Shown here piece after piece: positions 32,879 to 42,059 of a stretch of DNA of 64,000 nt. The stretch comes from Chitinophagales bacterium (lineage in GTDB: Bacteria > Bacteroidota > Bacteroidia > Chitinophagales > UBA2359). Numbering within the stretch: the first letter of the stretch is position 1; each line of letters opens with the position of its first letter. Below the pieces are notes generated by a model that was not told the DNA's origin, made no database searches, and saw only the letters and a program-made list of their open reading frames with translations. Position numbers and translations under genes: made by a program. The stretch covers positions 1,178,001 to 1,242,000 of the forward strand of contig JAWKLZ010000001.1 in the NCBI GenBank assembly GCA_041392475.1, read 5' to 3'.

Positions 32879-34132
32879 TTAAGTCTTAGAAGTCAGTTCC
32901 ACAACGGTTATTTCTGGCAAAAATCCCACACGACCAGGATAACCTACATAGCCAAATCCTGGGTTTACATACAAATATTGCGTTCCTTCTTGATACAAAC
33001 CCATCCATTCTTTGTAAGCATATTTCACAGGACTCCATTTATAAAAGCGGGTATTGATACCAAACTGAAAACCGTGTGTATGTCCAGAAAAAGTAGCTGC
33101 AATTTTGGGATACAACTGAAGCACTTCGGCGCGCCAATGAGAAGGGTCGTGAGAAAGTAACAATTGAAGGTCAGCGTTTTCTGCACCTTTGTAGGCTTTC
33201 GCCAAATCTCCGTAATTGCGGAAACGTTTGTTGGCACTCCAATTCTCAACACCAATAATTACCAACTGCTTCCCTCCTACTTCAATGATTGCGTGTTCGT
33301 TGAGCAGCAATTTCCAACCCATGCGCTTGTGTGTATCTATCAGTAATTCAAAGTTTTGGCGTTTTGCTTCTTCACTTTCCCACCTCGAATAATCGCCGTA
33401 ATCGTGATTCCCTGTGATCGAGTAAACACCGTATTTAGCTTTGATTTTTTTGAAAATATCCACAAAAGGCTGGGCTTCTGCGGCAAAATTGTTGACCAAA
33501 TCACCTGTGAAAAACACAATATCTGCCTCCAAAGCATTGATGGTTTCAATAGCACCTTCAACGGCCGTTTTGTTGACCAAACTACCTGTATGAATGTCTG
33601 ATATTTGTATGATTTTGAAGCCTTCAAAAACACTGGGAAGGTGATCAATTTGAAGTGTATGCTTGCGGGTGAGGTAGTTATGGGCATTGTGAATCATGCC
33701 TTTTAGCATGGCGACAAAAGGAATACTTGCCGCAAACAAACCGATTTGACTGATGATTTTAATGCGTTCAATCGGTGTGCTTCCTTCTCCCAAAAACACC
33801 ATCCAAAACCAACGCCCCAACCGCACTACATCGTCAATCATCAAAAAACCAATAATGACAAATTTGGCGAGGTAAATACTCATAAAAAAGCCGCCTATAT
33901 AAGATCGCACCTTTTTGTTCCAAGTCCGAAACCCTGTCACAATGCCCACTGCCAAAACGAGATAGGCAAACATAGTAATCACCCAATATGCGTAATGCAC
34001 CCATACTTGGTGTGTTGCTGTTTTGAAGGCTTGAAAAGTATAGCTATCAATTAGCAGTAAAAGTACAATTGGTATGGTTAAAGCAAACAATCTTTGTAAC
34101 ATCGAAGGAGTTTTTTGTATTTTTATGCTCAA
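32879..34132 (-). CDS. membrane-anchored metallophosphoesterase
   Basis: A 417-residue protein. Roughly four N-terminal membrane segments (about 12-150) are followed by a calcineurin-like phosphoesterase domain with IIQISDIHTGS (DxH), IVFFTGDLVNN (GDxxxN), SITGNHDYGD (GNHD), LLLSHDPSHW and AATFSGHTHGFQ (GHxH). The family binds two metal ions; close membrane relatives of the YaeI/YkuE type act on lipid phosphates or pyrophosphates. The N-terminal membrane layout puts the catalytic domain at the membrane surface. It converges on mtaB. Confidence 0.87.
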   Translation of the reverse strand: MSIKIQKTPSMLQRLFALTIPIVLLLLIDSYTFQAFKTATHQVWVHYAYWVITMFAYLVLAVGIVTGFRTWNKKVRSYIGGFFMSIYLAKFVIIGFLMIDDVVRLGRWFWMVFLGEGSTPIERIKIISQIGLFAASIPFVAMLKGMIHNAHNYLTRKHTLQIDHLPSVFEGFKIIQISDIHTGSLVNKTAVEGAIETINALEADIVFFTGDLVNNFAAEAQPFVDIFKKIKAKYGVYSITGNHDYGDYSRWESEEAKRQNFELLIDTHKRMGWKLLLNEHAIIEVGGKQLVIIGVENWSANKRFRNYGDLAKAYKGAENADLQLLLSHDPSHWRAEVLQLYPKIAATFSGHTHGFQFGINTRFYKWSPVKYAYKEWMGLYQEGTQYLYVNPGFGYVGYPGRVGFLPEITVVELTSKT

Positions 34133-34259
34133 TGGTTAAACTGTTGAATGGTTAGATAGTTGATATTTTGGCTATCTTCCCATAGAAATAGTAATAAAAC
34201 AATGTAACAGTGAAGCAATTGAGCAATTATAGCCATTTAACTGTCAAAGCAATTCAACA

Positions 34260-35942
34260 ATGAAACAATCAAACCTTAGTCTTTTCTTACTGACCACACT
34301 CATAACCCTTTTGCCCTTCAATATGTTTGCACAAAGTCCATTGAGCGGCAACAAACCTACTTTTACCCGTGCCGATTCGCTTAGAGGAAGTCTTCGCCCT
34401 GAAAGGACTTGGTTTGATGTCACGTTTTATGACCTGAATATCAAAGTAGATCCTGATAAACAAACCATTGAAGGCTTCAATACAATCCATTTTTTGGTAA
34501 ATGAATCCTTTCCTGTCATGCAATTGGATTTATTTGACAATCTGAACATTGATAGCATTGTATATAAAGACCGCAAATTGGGGTACAAACGTGAGTTCAA
34601 TGCAGTATTTATCGAAATGGGCGAATTGATAAAACCTGGTGAAATAGAAGAATTGACTTTCTATTATTCTGGTACTCCAACTGTTGCAATACGTGCGCCG
34701 TGGGATGGTGGTTTTGTTTGGAACAAAGACAAAAACGGCAATCACTTTGTGGGAGTAGCATGTCAAGGTTTTGGGGCGAGTTCTTGGTGGCCTACTAAAG
34801 ACCATCAAAGCGATGAGCCTGATAGTATGCGGATTGCAGGAACAGTTCCTTCTAATTTGGTGATGGCGAGCAATGGACGTTTGAGAAGTACGGTTGAAAA
34901 TGGAGATTGGACGACTTATGAATGGTTTGTGAGTTACCCTATCAACAACTACAATGCTTCAATAACCATTGCAGATTTTGCCAACTTCAATGACACTTAT
35001 GTAAGTGAAACAGAAGGTACTTTGGATTTACGTTATTATGTTTTGTCTTACAATTTGGAGAAAGCCAAAAAACAGTTTGAGCAAGTGCCTCCCATGATGG
35101 CATGTTATGAAGAATGGCTCGGCCCCTATCCTTTTTGGAGGGATGGTTTTGCGCTGATTGAAACTCCTTATTTGGGTATGGAACACCAAAGCGGGATTGC
35201 GTATGGCAACGACTATTTAACGGGCTATGCAGGAACTGATTTTTCACGCATTGGCTTGACTTTCGATTATATTATTATCCACGAAGCAGGTCATGAATGG
35301 TGGGGCAACAACTTGACCTCCTTCGACATAGGTGATATGTGGATTCACGAAGGCTTTTGTACCTACACCGAATCTTTATATGTAGAGTGCATGTTTGGCT
35401 ACGAAAAAGCGATGGATTATGTGAATGCCAAAAAACCTACAATCGGCAACCGTGAACCTGTGCAGGGGCCTTATGGAGTAAATCATGAAGGAAATGGCGA
35501 CATGTACAACAAAGGAATGTTGATGCTCAATACTGTTCGTCATGCCGTAGGCAATGATGATTTGTGGCACGAAATTTTGAAGGGACTGCAAACGGACTAT
35601 AAATACAGCATCGTAACCCGAAAAGATATCATCGAATATATCAATGAAAAAACGGGAAAAGATTTTTCACATATTTTCGCTCAATATCTCGACTATACTT
35701 CTGTGCCACAATTACAGTTCAAAACTACCAAAAAGGGTAAAAATTTGATGGTCGATTACCGTTGGGAAGCAGATGCGGTTGGTTTTGATTTGCCCTTCAA
35801 ATACAAAGATAATACGGGTGAATGGCAAACGATTTACCCTACTTCGGAGTGGCAAAGCATGAAATTGAAGAAGATGAAGGAGAAAAACTTGGAGTGGGCC
35901 ATGCGGGATTTTTATGTGGTGGTAAAAAATGTGGGGGAATAA
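34260..35942 (+). CDS. M1-family metallopeptidase
   Basis: A 560-residue exported zinc peptidase with a signal peptide ending NMFAQ. The N-terminal beta-saddle domain (about 40-240) is followed by the thermolysin-like domain with HEAGHEWW (His341, Glu342, His345) and the third ligand Glu364 in MWIHEGFCTYTE, the spacing expected for M1. The exopeptidase motif GAMEN is GMEHQ here (TPYLGMEHQSGIAYGN), keeping the Met-Glu. The length is short for M1 aminopeptidases and lacks the C-terminal HEAT domain, as in many Bacteroidota homologues. Single gene. Confidence 0.9.
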   Translation: MKQSNLSLFLLTTLITLLPFNMFAQSPLSGNKPTFTRADSLRGSLRPERTWFDVTFYDLNIKVDPDKQTIEGFNTIHFLVNESFPVMQLDLFDNLNIDSIVYKDRKLGYKREFNAVFIEMGELIKPGEIEELTFYYSGTPTVAIRAPWDGGFVWNKDKNGNHFVGVACQGFGASSWWPTKDHQSDEPDSMRIAGTVPSNLVMASNGRLRSTVENGDWTTYEWFVSYPINNYNASITIADFANFNDTYVSETEGTLDLRYYVLSYNLEKAKKQFEQVPPMMACYEEWLGPYPFWRDGFALIETPYLGMEHQSGIAYGNDYLTGYAGTDFSRIGLTFDYIIIHEAGHEWWGNNLTSFDIGDMWIHEGFCTYTESLYVECMFGYEKAMDYVNAKKPTIGNREPVQGPYGVNHEGNGDMYNKGMLMLNTVRHAVGNDDLWHEILKGLQTDYKYSIVTRKDIIEYINEKTGKDFSHIFAQYLDYTSVPQLQFKTTKKGKNLMVDYRWEADAVGFDLPFKYKDNTGEWQTIYPTSEWQSMKLKKMKEKNLEWAMRDFYVVVKNVGE

Positions 35943-36841
35943 GAGTAAGCATCAATTCAAAGCACAATAATCACCTGATTTAGAATTGATTAAAATCTTA
36001 ATTGGTCTATTAGGGCTATTTAAGTAACTTACATCTTTTGCCCAGTCCAATAGAGACTCTTCTCGATACTTTGAATACGGTTTTTGCTCCTTGTTGATTG
36101 CTCAGGACGATTTCCATACCAGTTTGCCCCAAGTTTGTAGTCATTTGGAGCAGATTTTCCTAACCAATCTGCAATGCTTACACAATGTCAAATTCAGACT
36201 CTTTAAATTTCAACTCCAATACTCCATAAGCCAATGCTCAGACATTGTGGTATTTCCATCAAAAATTGTTCTGAAGTTATGACTAATTGAAGTAAAATTC
36301 CTTACCCACTTTCAGTTAAGGGCGTATCTCCTGTTTTTATGTTGCCCTCATAATATTTTACAAAATCTTTTTCCATTACATCTTGACTTTGTAAGATGAA
36401 ACCCTTTCTTCAATTACCTCTGCCCAACAATTGGAAGATGCAACTTCCATACCTTTCGCAACGTCTTTGTACTATAAATATCAAGGAATACTATAAGAAC
36501 AGTTTCATTCATTCTTCTATAAAAAGTCGTCAGCAATTTTGATATATGAAAATATGAATACTGTGTTAGTTTAGTCGGTTCTGCACTCTGCAATGACTAA
36601 AACGAAGTACACATCCAACTTCATCTAAACTAACATGAAATTTATGAAACCTGATATTATTTGTACAATTTGTGTATCAATGCAATGATTTGGTTATCAA
36701 ATTTAATGAAAACTGAATTAGGTTAAAATTGGCGATTAGAATGTGAAATCCTGCATACTATTAGGAATTTTGTTTTCGACTTTCTATCATATATTTGCCA
36801 GACAAATTTTGCTTTATACAACATCATAAAATTTTCAATTT
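35943..36841. other. 899-base region with decayed coding fragments on the minus strand
   Basis: No intact gene. Minus-strand fragments read like protein: about 36052-36200 gives DWLGKSAPNDYKLGANWYGN and RIQSIEKSLYWTGQ before a stop, and about 36400-36500 gives KDVAKGMEVASSNCWAEVIE followed by ERVSSYKVK. They sit in different frames, separated by stops. This looks like one or two eroded genes. The last 60 bases hold the susC promoter. Confidence 0.5.
36767..36797 (+). promoter_or_regulatory. candidate promoter of the pectin locus (susC)
   Basis: TTTTG (36767-36771) and TATATTTG (36790-36797), 18 bases apart, match the Bacteroidota -33/-7 pattern. The predicted leader before the susC ATG is about 38 bases. 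Confidence 0.6.
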
Positions 36842-39800
36842 ATGAAATTTAAAACTCTACAATCATTTTTTATCCTGTTACTATGCTTTTCTTCATTAGG
36901 AAGTTTTACAGCCTATGGACAAAACACAGTAAAGGGTACTGTTACTTCTAAGGAAGGTGAAACTCTGGTTGGTGTCACCATTTTAATAAAAAACACTAGC
37001 AAGGGAACGGTAACAGACTACGATGGCAATTACGAATTACAAGCATCCCCGAGTGACACTTTACAATTCTCCTACACAGGGTATGAAACACAGTTGAAAG
37101 TAGTTGGAAACAACAGCCAAATGAATATTGTGTTGGCGGTGAATGATGCCTTACTAAACGAAGTCGTTGTGGTAGGTTATGGCACTGTTCGTCGGTCAGA
37201 TCTGACCGGCTCAGTAGCATCCGTATCAGGAGAAAAGCTTTCAAGAATCCCTATTACCAATGCAGCAGAGGCGATAACTGGTCGCTTACCGGGGGTCAAT
37301 GTACTAACCACTGATGGCTCTCCTGATGCGGAAGTAGTTATCCGAGTCAGGGGGGGAGGATCTATTACCCAAGATAATTCACCACTTTATGTGGTGGATG
37401 GTTTTATTGTGCCTAGTATCCGTGATATACCACCAACAGACATTGAAAGTATAAATGTTTTGAAGGATGCCTCTGCCACTGCTATTTACGGGGCTCAAGC
37501 ATCTAATGGTGTGGTAGTGATTACAACAAAGAGACCAAAGGCTGGAAAGATTTCGGTCTCTTATAATAATTTCCTTCAGTACAAATACTTGCCTGAAGAC
37601 AGGAGATATGAAGTGCTTTCGCCTTATGAGTATGTACTTGCGAATTATGAATATGCTAAATTACGTTCAGATGCTGACCTACGAAATTTTGAGAAATTTT
37701 ATGGGAAATATGATGACCTTGAACTGTATCAGCAAAAACGTCCTACCGACTGGCAAGAGGAATTGTTTGGCGACCCCAATTTATCACAGTACCACAATGT
37801 TAGTTTGAGTGGAGGTACGCAGAATACCAAGCTGAGTTTGAGCCTAACCAATAATACAGACGAAGGTTTGATGATTGGTTCTGGTTATAAGAGAAATACA
37901 CTTAACTTCAAACTGAATCAGAAATTATCTGATAGATTGACTTTTGAGGCTTCCACAAGAGTCAGCAAAACAGTAGTCGATGGCGCAGGAACCTCTGGGT
38001 CTTCCCAAATAACCATTAAGGATGCCGTACAGACTCGTCCTGTAAACGGAATTGCAGATGAACTTGAAATTGACTTGAATGCCTTGGGTGAAAACGATGA
38101 CTACCAAACATTTTTGATGAGTCTGGTCAACCCAACTGAGCTCGTTAAACAAGATTGGAGAAAAAGAACAACAAATGACTATATATTCAATGCAGCCCTT
38201 AACTGGAATCCTATTAATAATCTTGATCTTAAGACAACCTTCACTGGATCTAAAACATTTGACACAAGACTTCGCTTCTATGGTCCACTGACAGGCGAAT
38301 CCTTCAACAATGGTGGAAGTTTACCTTTGGGACAAAAGACCGACATAGAACGTGATTCTTATCGTTGGTTGAACACTGTATCTTATAAGGTGACATCCTT
38401 AACCAACCAAAGCCTCGACTTTTTGGTAGGTCATGAAATTTATTCAAACGGGGGTAGTTCCGACTTTGTACGTGCAGAAGATTTTCGTTTGTCTATTACA
38501 CCAGAGGAGTTATTTGCGAATATGACATTCGGTCGTACTGACCGACATGAAACCCAAGAGTTTACTGAGGACAATAGACTTTCATTTTTTGGTAGAATTA
38601 ACTACCAATTAAACGACCGTTATTTGCTTACGGCAACTATGCGTTCGGATGCATCAAGCAAATTTGCAAAAGACAATAGAGTTGGATATTTCCCCGCCCT
38701 TGCCTTTGCTTGGAAATTATCAAAAGAAGATTTCTTACAAAATGCTAATTTCATTGAAGAATTAAAATTACGTGCAAGCTATGGCCAAACGGGCAATGAT
38801 CGGATTGATGCGACTGCCACTCAATTCTTATTTGAAGGTTCTACAAATCGTGGACCTGGTTTTGGCAATGTGGATAATGTTTATTATACCCCTTCCAGCA
38901 ATACATTGTACAATCCGTTTATCAAATGGGAAACAACCACGAATCGCAATTTAGGTATGGACTTTTCCTTATTTGAAGGTAGAATCTTCGGTAGCTTTGA
39001 TGTTTATAAAAATACAACTGACGACCTGCTTCTACAGTCTGCCATTCCTTCCAATACAGGTTTTAGTACTCAATGGAACAATATCGGAAGTACCTCTAAC
39101 CAAGGTGTAGAATTGGGACTTACTACCTATATCATTAGTAAACCAGACTTTTCTCTATCTGCTAATTTCAATTTTGGTATCAACAGAGCAAAAATAGAAG
39201 AGTTGGACGGTACTGATTCTCGCTTCTTCCAATCTAACTGGGCAAGTACTGACCTAAAAGATCAAGATGATTTCTACTTAGAGGTCGGTGGTACATTGGG
39301 CGATATCTATGGTTATGTGACGGATGGTTACTACTCTACTAGTGATTTCACTGGTTATGATGCTGTGACTGATAGCTATACTTTAGCAGATGGTGTGCCT
39401 AATTCAGGATCTACTGTTGGTAATACAAACTTGCGTCCAGGATTCTTAAAACTACAAGACTTAAATGGCGATGGAGTCATCAATAGCGATGACCGAACTG
39501 TAATTGGCAATACACTACCCAAGCACCAAGGAGGATTTGGCCTTGACGCTCGATACAAAGGCTTTGATGCCAGTGTTTTCTTCAACTGGTCTTATGGAAA
39601 TGATGTGTACAACACAGGTAAAATCCAATACAATCAGTTTCGTAGAGTTACTTATGGGAATCTTCTCAATACTATGAATTCCGATAACCGCTTCACTTAC
39701 ATTGATATTGATGGTAGCTATACAGGTACAGCTGGTGAAATAGTAACAGATTTGACCCAATTAGCAGAGTTGAATGCCGATAAAACAATCTGGTCACACA

Positions 39801-40105
39801 ACAGCTATGGTGTAGCTCAAGCAGTTATCCATTCCTGGGCAGTAGAAGATGGTTCTTTCTTACGCTTGAACAACTTAAGTCTCGGATATACTTTACCTTC
39901 TGATTTGACATCTAAGGTGGGAGTTTCTAGCCTTCGTTTTTATGTGACTGGTAACAACCTTCATCTTTGGACAAAATATACAGGTTACGATCCTGAGGTA
40001 AGTACAAGTAGAAGCTCTTCTTTTGCTGCGCTTACACCGGGTGTTGATTATTCGTCCTTCCCTAGAAGTCGTTCAGTTACTTTTGGACTAAATGTAACCT
40101 TTTAA
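36842..40105 (+). CDS. SusC/RagA-type TonB-dependent outer-membrane transporter
   Basis: A 1087-residue beta-barrel transporter. A signal peptide (ends TAYGQ) is followed by a carboxypeptidase-regulatory-like domain (NTVKGTVTSKEGETLVGVTILIKNTSKGTVTDYDGNYEL), a TonB-box region NEVVVVGYGTVRRSDLTGSV, the plug (RVRGGGSITQDNSPLYVVDGFIV, DIESINVLKDASATAIYGAQASNGVVVITTK) and a C-terminal barrel ending FGLNVTF. With the SusD partner 27 bases downstream it forms a lidded import complex for oligosaccharides. The downstream pectate lyases make pectic oligomers the likely cargo. It is the first gene of the locus behind its own promoter. Confidence 0.96.
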   Translation: MKFKTLQSFFILLLCFSSLGSFTAYGQNTVKGTVTSKEGETLVGVTILIKNTSKGTVTDYDGNYELQASPSDTLQFSYTGYETQLKVVGNNSQMNIVLAVNDALLNEVVVVGYGTVRRSDLTGSVASVSGEKLSRIPITNAAEAITGRLPGVNVLTTDGSPDAEVVIRVRGGGSITQDNSPLYVVDGFIVPSIRDIPPTDIESINVLKDASATAIYGAQASNGVVVITTKRPKAGKISVSYNNFLQYKYLPEDRRYEVLSPYEYVLANYEYAKLRSDADLRNFEKFYGKYDDLELYQQKRPTDWQEELFGDPNLSQYHNVSLSGGTQNTKLSLSLTNNTDEGLMIGSGYKRNTLNFKLNQKLSDRLTFEASTRVSKTVVDGAGTSGSSQITIKDAVQTRPVNGIADELEIDLNALGENDDYQTFLMSLVNPTELVKQDWRKRTTNDYIFNAALNWNPINNLDLKTTFTGSKTFDTRLRFYGPLTGESFNNGGSLPLGQKTDIERDSYRWLNTVSYKVTSLTNQSLDFLVGHEIYSNGGSSDFVRAEDFRLSITPEELFANMTFGRTDRHETQEFTEDNRLSFFGRINYQLNDRYLLTATMRSDASSKFAKDNRVGYFPALAFAWKLSKEDFLQNANFIEELKLRASYGQTGNDRIDATATQFLFEGSTNRGPGFGNVDNVYYTPSSNTLYNPFIKWETTTNRNLGMDFSLFEGRIFGSFDVYKNTTDDLLLQSAIPSNTGFSTQWNNIGSTSNQGVELGLTTYIISKPDFSLSANFNFGINRAKIEELDGTDSRFFQSNWASTDLKDQDDFYLEVGGTLGDIYGYVTDGYYSTSDFTGYDAVTDSYTLADGVPNSGSTVGNTNLRPGFLKLQDLNGDGVINSDDRTVIGNTLPKHQGGFGLDARYKGFDASVFFNWSYGNDVYNTGKIQYNQFRRVTYGNLLNTMNSDNRFTYIDIDGSYTGTAGEIVTDLTQLAELNADKTIWSHNSYGVAQAVIHSWAVEDGSFLRLNNLSLGYTLPSDLTSKVGVSSLRFYVTGNNLHLWTKYTGYDPEVSTSRSSSFAALTPGVDYSSFPRSRSVTFGLNVTF

Positions 40106-40132
40106 TTTGAACCGTTTAAAATCTATAATAAT

Positions 40133-41962
40133 ATGAAAATTACAAATTATATAATATTCTTCGCTATACTGATAATGACATTAACCTCATGCGAAGATAC
40201 TTTTTTAGAGCCTGACTCTATTTCCACTTTTGATACCAACTATGTTTTCTCCAATGTAGATGATGCCCGTAAAGGAGTAAATGCAATTTATGTACAGTTT
40301 GGCGTAGATGGATTTCGCTCAAGGCTATCTAATAATATGACTGGCAACACCGACATCGAGCGTCAAAGCGGATGGACAAGTTCTGGTGACCGATATCAAA
40401 TCTGGGACTTGAACGCACTGTCTAGCAATGGTGACTTGCGTCAGTTTTGGAATGCTGCTTACACCGCTATTAGAGATGCTAATATTGCCATTGAAGGAAT
40501 TGAAGCAAGTGCAGCTCTAAATTCTAACGATGTTTTGATTTCTAAAACAATGTATCATTTATTAGGTGAGGCTTATACGCTTCGTGCCTATTGGTACAGT
40601 ATGTTGACCTACTACTTTGGGAATGTACCCAATGTACGTTTAGCACCAAAAGCAGGTAATGATTTCTTTCTCCCAAAAGAAGACCGCAATGTTATATTAT
40701 CGCAAGTTATTGACGATATGATTGATATTGAAGAAAAAATGCTTTGGGCTGATGAAGTATCTTATGGTATTGAGCAGGTTAACAGAGAATACACGCTTGC
40801 ATTGATTGCTCGGATTGCCCTACAAAGAGGGGGATACTATTTGACACCTGAATTGAACATGGAACGCCAAAGTGACTATGCAGAATACTATCAAATCGCC
40901 AAAAAGTACACCGAAAAACTGATGGCTTTGAAAGATCGAGAACTGCCAGAAGATTTCCGTCAAGTATTCCTTAACAATGCTAAATTCATCACTCCAACCA
41001 ATGACGATATACTGTTTGAAGTACCATTCGCCATCGGCAATGGTGATGTGGGTTGGAACATTGGAGTAACAGTCGTAGGCGGTGCTACAGCTTCACATGA
41101 TTATGGCTCAGGCAATAACTACATGGCTATACCTCCATCGTACTACTACTCTTTTGATACATTGGATACCCGACGTGATGTAACCTGCGCCTACTATCGA
41201 GTAAATACCGATTTTGTAGAGGAATTTGTCAACGGTGGCATTTCAAATATTTCGCAAGGTAAGTGGAGCCGTTATTATTTAGATAAAGGTCCTGGAGCAT
41301 CTTCTGCAAAAGGTACTGGCATTAACTGGCCAATGCTAAGATATTCCGATGTTTTATTGATGCATGCAGAAGCCGAGAATGAATTGAATGGCCCTACTGC
41401 TGCCGCACAAGAGTCTTTCAAACGAGTACGTCGTCGTGCATTTGATAGCCAATATTGGGATGCCAAAGTAGACAATTATGTTTCCACTATTTCAGCTAGC
41501 AAAGAAGCTTTCTTCGATGCAATTGTTGATGAAAGAGCATGGGAGTTTGGTGGTGAGATGATCCGTAAATATGAACTGATCCGTTGGGGCAATTATTCAG
41601 AAAAAATGGCTGAAACGGTTCAAACCCTTAAAGATATGGCAGATTCTGCTTTCAACGGTACAGGTCCTTATGCAGATTTACCCGATTACATTTATTGGAA
41701 ACTCAACGCAAGCGGTCACTTTACGGTATTAAATCCGAACAAAAAGATTTCTGCTGCACCAGACGATAGTTGGACACGGGAATCATGGCTTCTTGCCCTC
41801 CATAACGATAATACTACTTATCAAGAATGGATTATCAAGGACTGGAGAAACTATATTGATGAAGGTCCAAAACCAGGTGTAGCCCGCTATATTTTTCCGA
41901 TTCCAGAGGAGGCTGTTACTAATAGCCAAGGCGTGCTTAGGAATGATGGTTATGAGTTTTAA
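40133..41962 (+). CDS. SusD/RagB-family glycan-binding lipoprotein
   Basis: A 609-residue surface lipoprotein. The signal ends LTSCEDTFLEP, with lipidated Cys20 followed by acidic residues typical of surface export. Helical TPR-like segments (YHLLGEAYTLRAYWYSMLTYYFGNVP) and the C-terminal RagB/SusD pattern (WPMLRYSDVLLMHAEAENELNGPTAAAQESFKRVRRRAF, DERAWEFGGEMIRKYELIRWG, YIFPIPEEAV) are present. It caps the SusC barrel and binds the oligosaccharide. It directly follows susC in the same transcript. Confidence 0.96.
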   Translation: MKITNYIIFFAILIMTLTSCEDTFLEPDSISTFDTNYVFSNVDDARKGVNAIYVQFGVDGFRSRLSNNMTGNTDIERQSGWTSSGDRYQIWDLNALSSNGDLRQFWNAAYTAIRDANIAIEGIEASAALNSNDVLISKTMYHLLGEAYTLRAYWYSMLTYYFGNVPNVRLAPKAGNDFFLPKEDRNVILSQVIDDMIDIEEKMLWADEVSYGIEQVNREYTLALIARIALQRGGYYLTPELNMERQSDYAEYYQIAKKYTEKLMALKDRELPEDFRQVFLNNAKFITPTNDDILFEVPFAIGNGDVGWNIGVTVVGGATASHDYGSGNNYMAIPPSYYYSFDTLDTRRDVTCAYYRVNTDFVEEFVNGGISNISQGKWSRYYLDKGPGASSAKGTGINWPMLRYSDVLLMHAEAENELNGPTAAAQESFKRVRRRAFDSQYWDAKVDNYVSTISASKEAFFDAIVDERAWEFGGEMIRKYELIRWGNYSEKMAETVQTLKDMADSAFNGTGPYADLPDYIYWKLNASGHFTVLNPNKKISAAPDDSWTRESWLLALHNDNTTYQEWIIKDWRNYIDEGPKPGVARYIFPIPEEAVTNSQGVLRNDGYEF

Positions 41963-41972
41963 TTTCAATAAG

Positions 41973-42007
41973 TAGGATTACTAAACTTTTAAAATTTAGT
42001 AATCCTA
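41973..42007 (+). promoter_or_regulatory. 13-bp perfect intercistronic hairpin between susD and the next lipoprotein gene
   Basis: TAGGATTACTAAA (41973-41985) and TTTAGTAATCCTA (41995-42007) pair perfectly around a 9-base loop, 10 bases after the susD stop. No T tract follows, so it is likelier an mRNA-stabilising or attenuating hairpin than a full terminator. Confidence 0.55.
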
Positions 42008-42059
42008 TTCATTAAAACATCGCTCATAAAATTAAACTACAAAATTTAAAAAATTTAAA

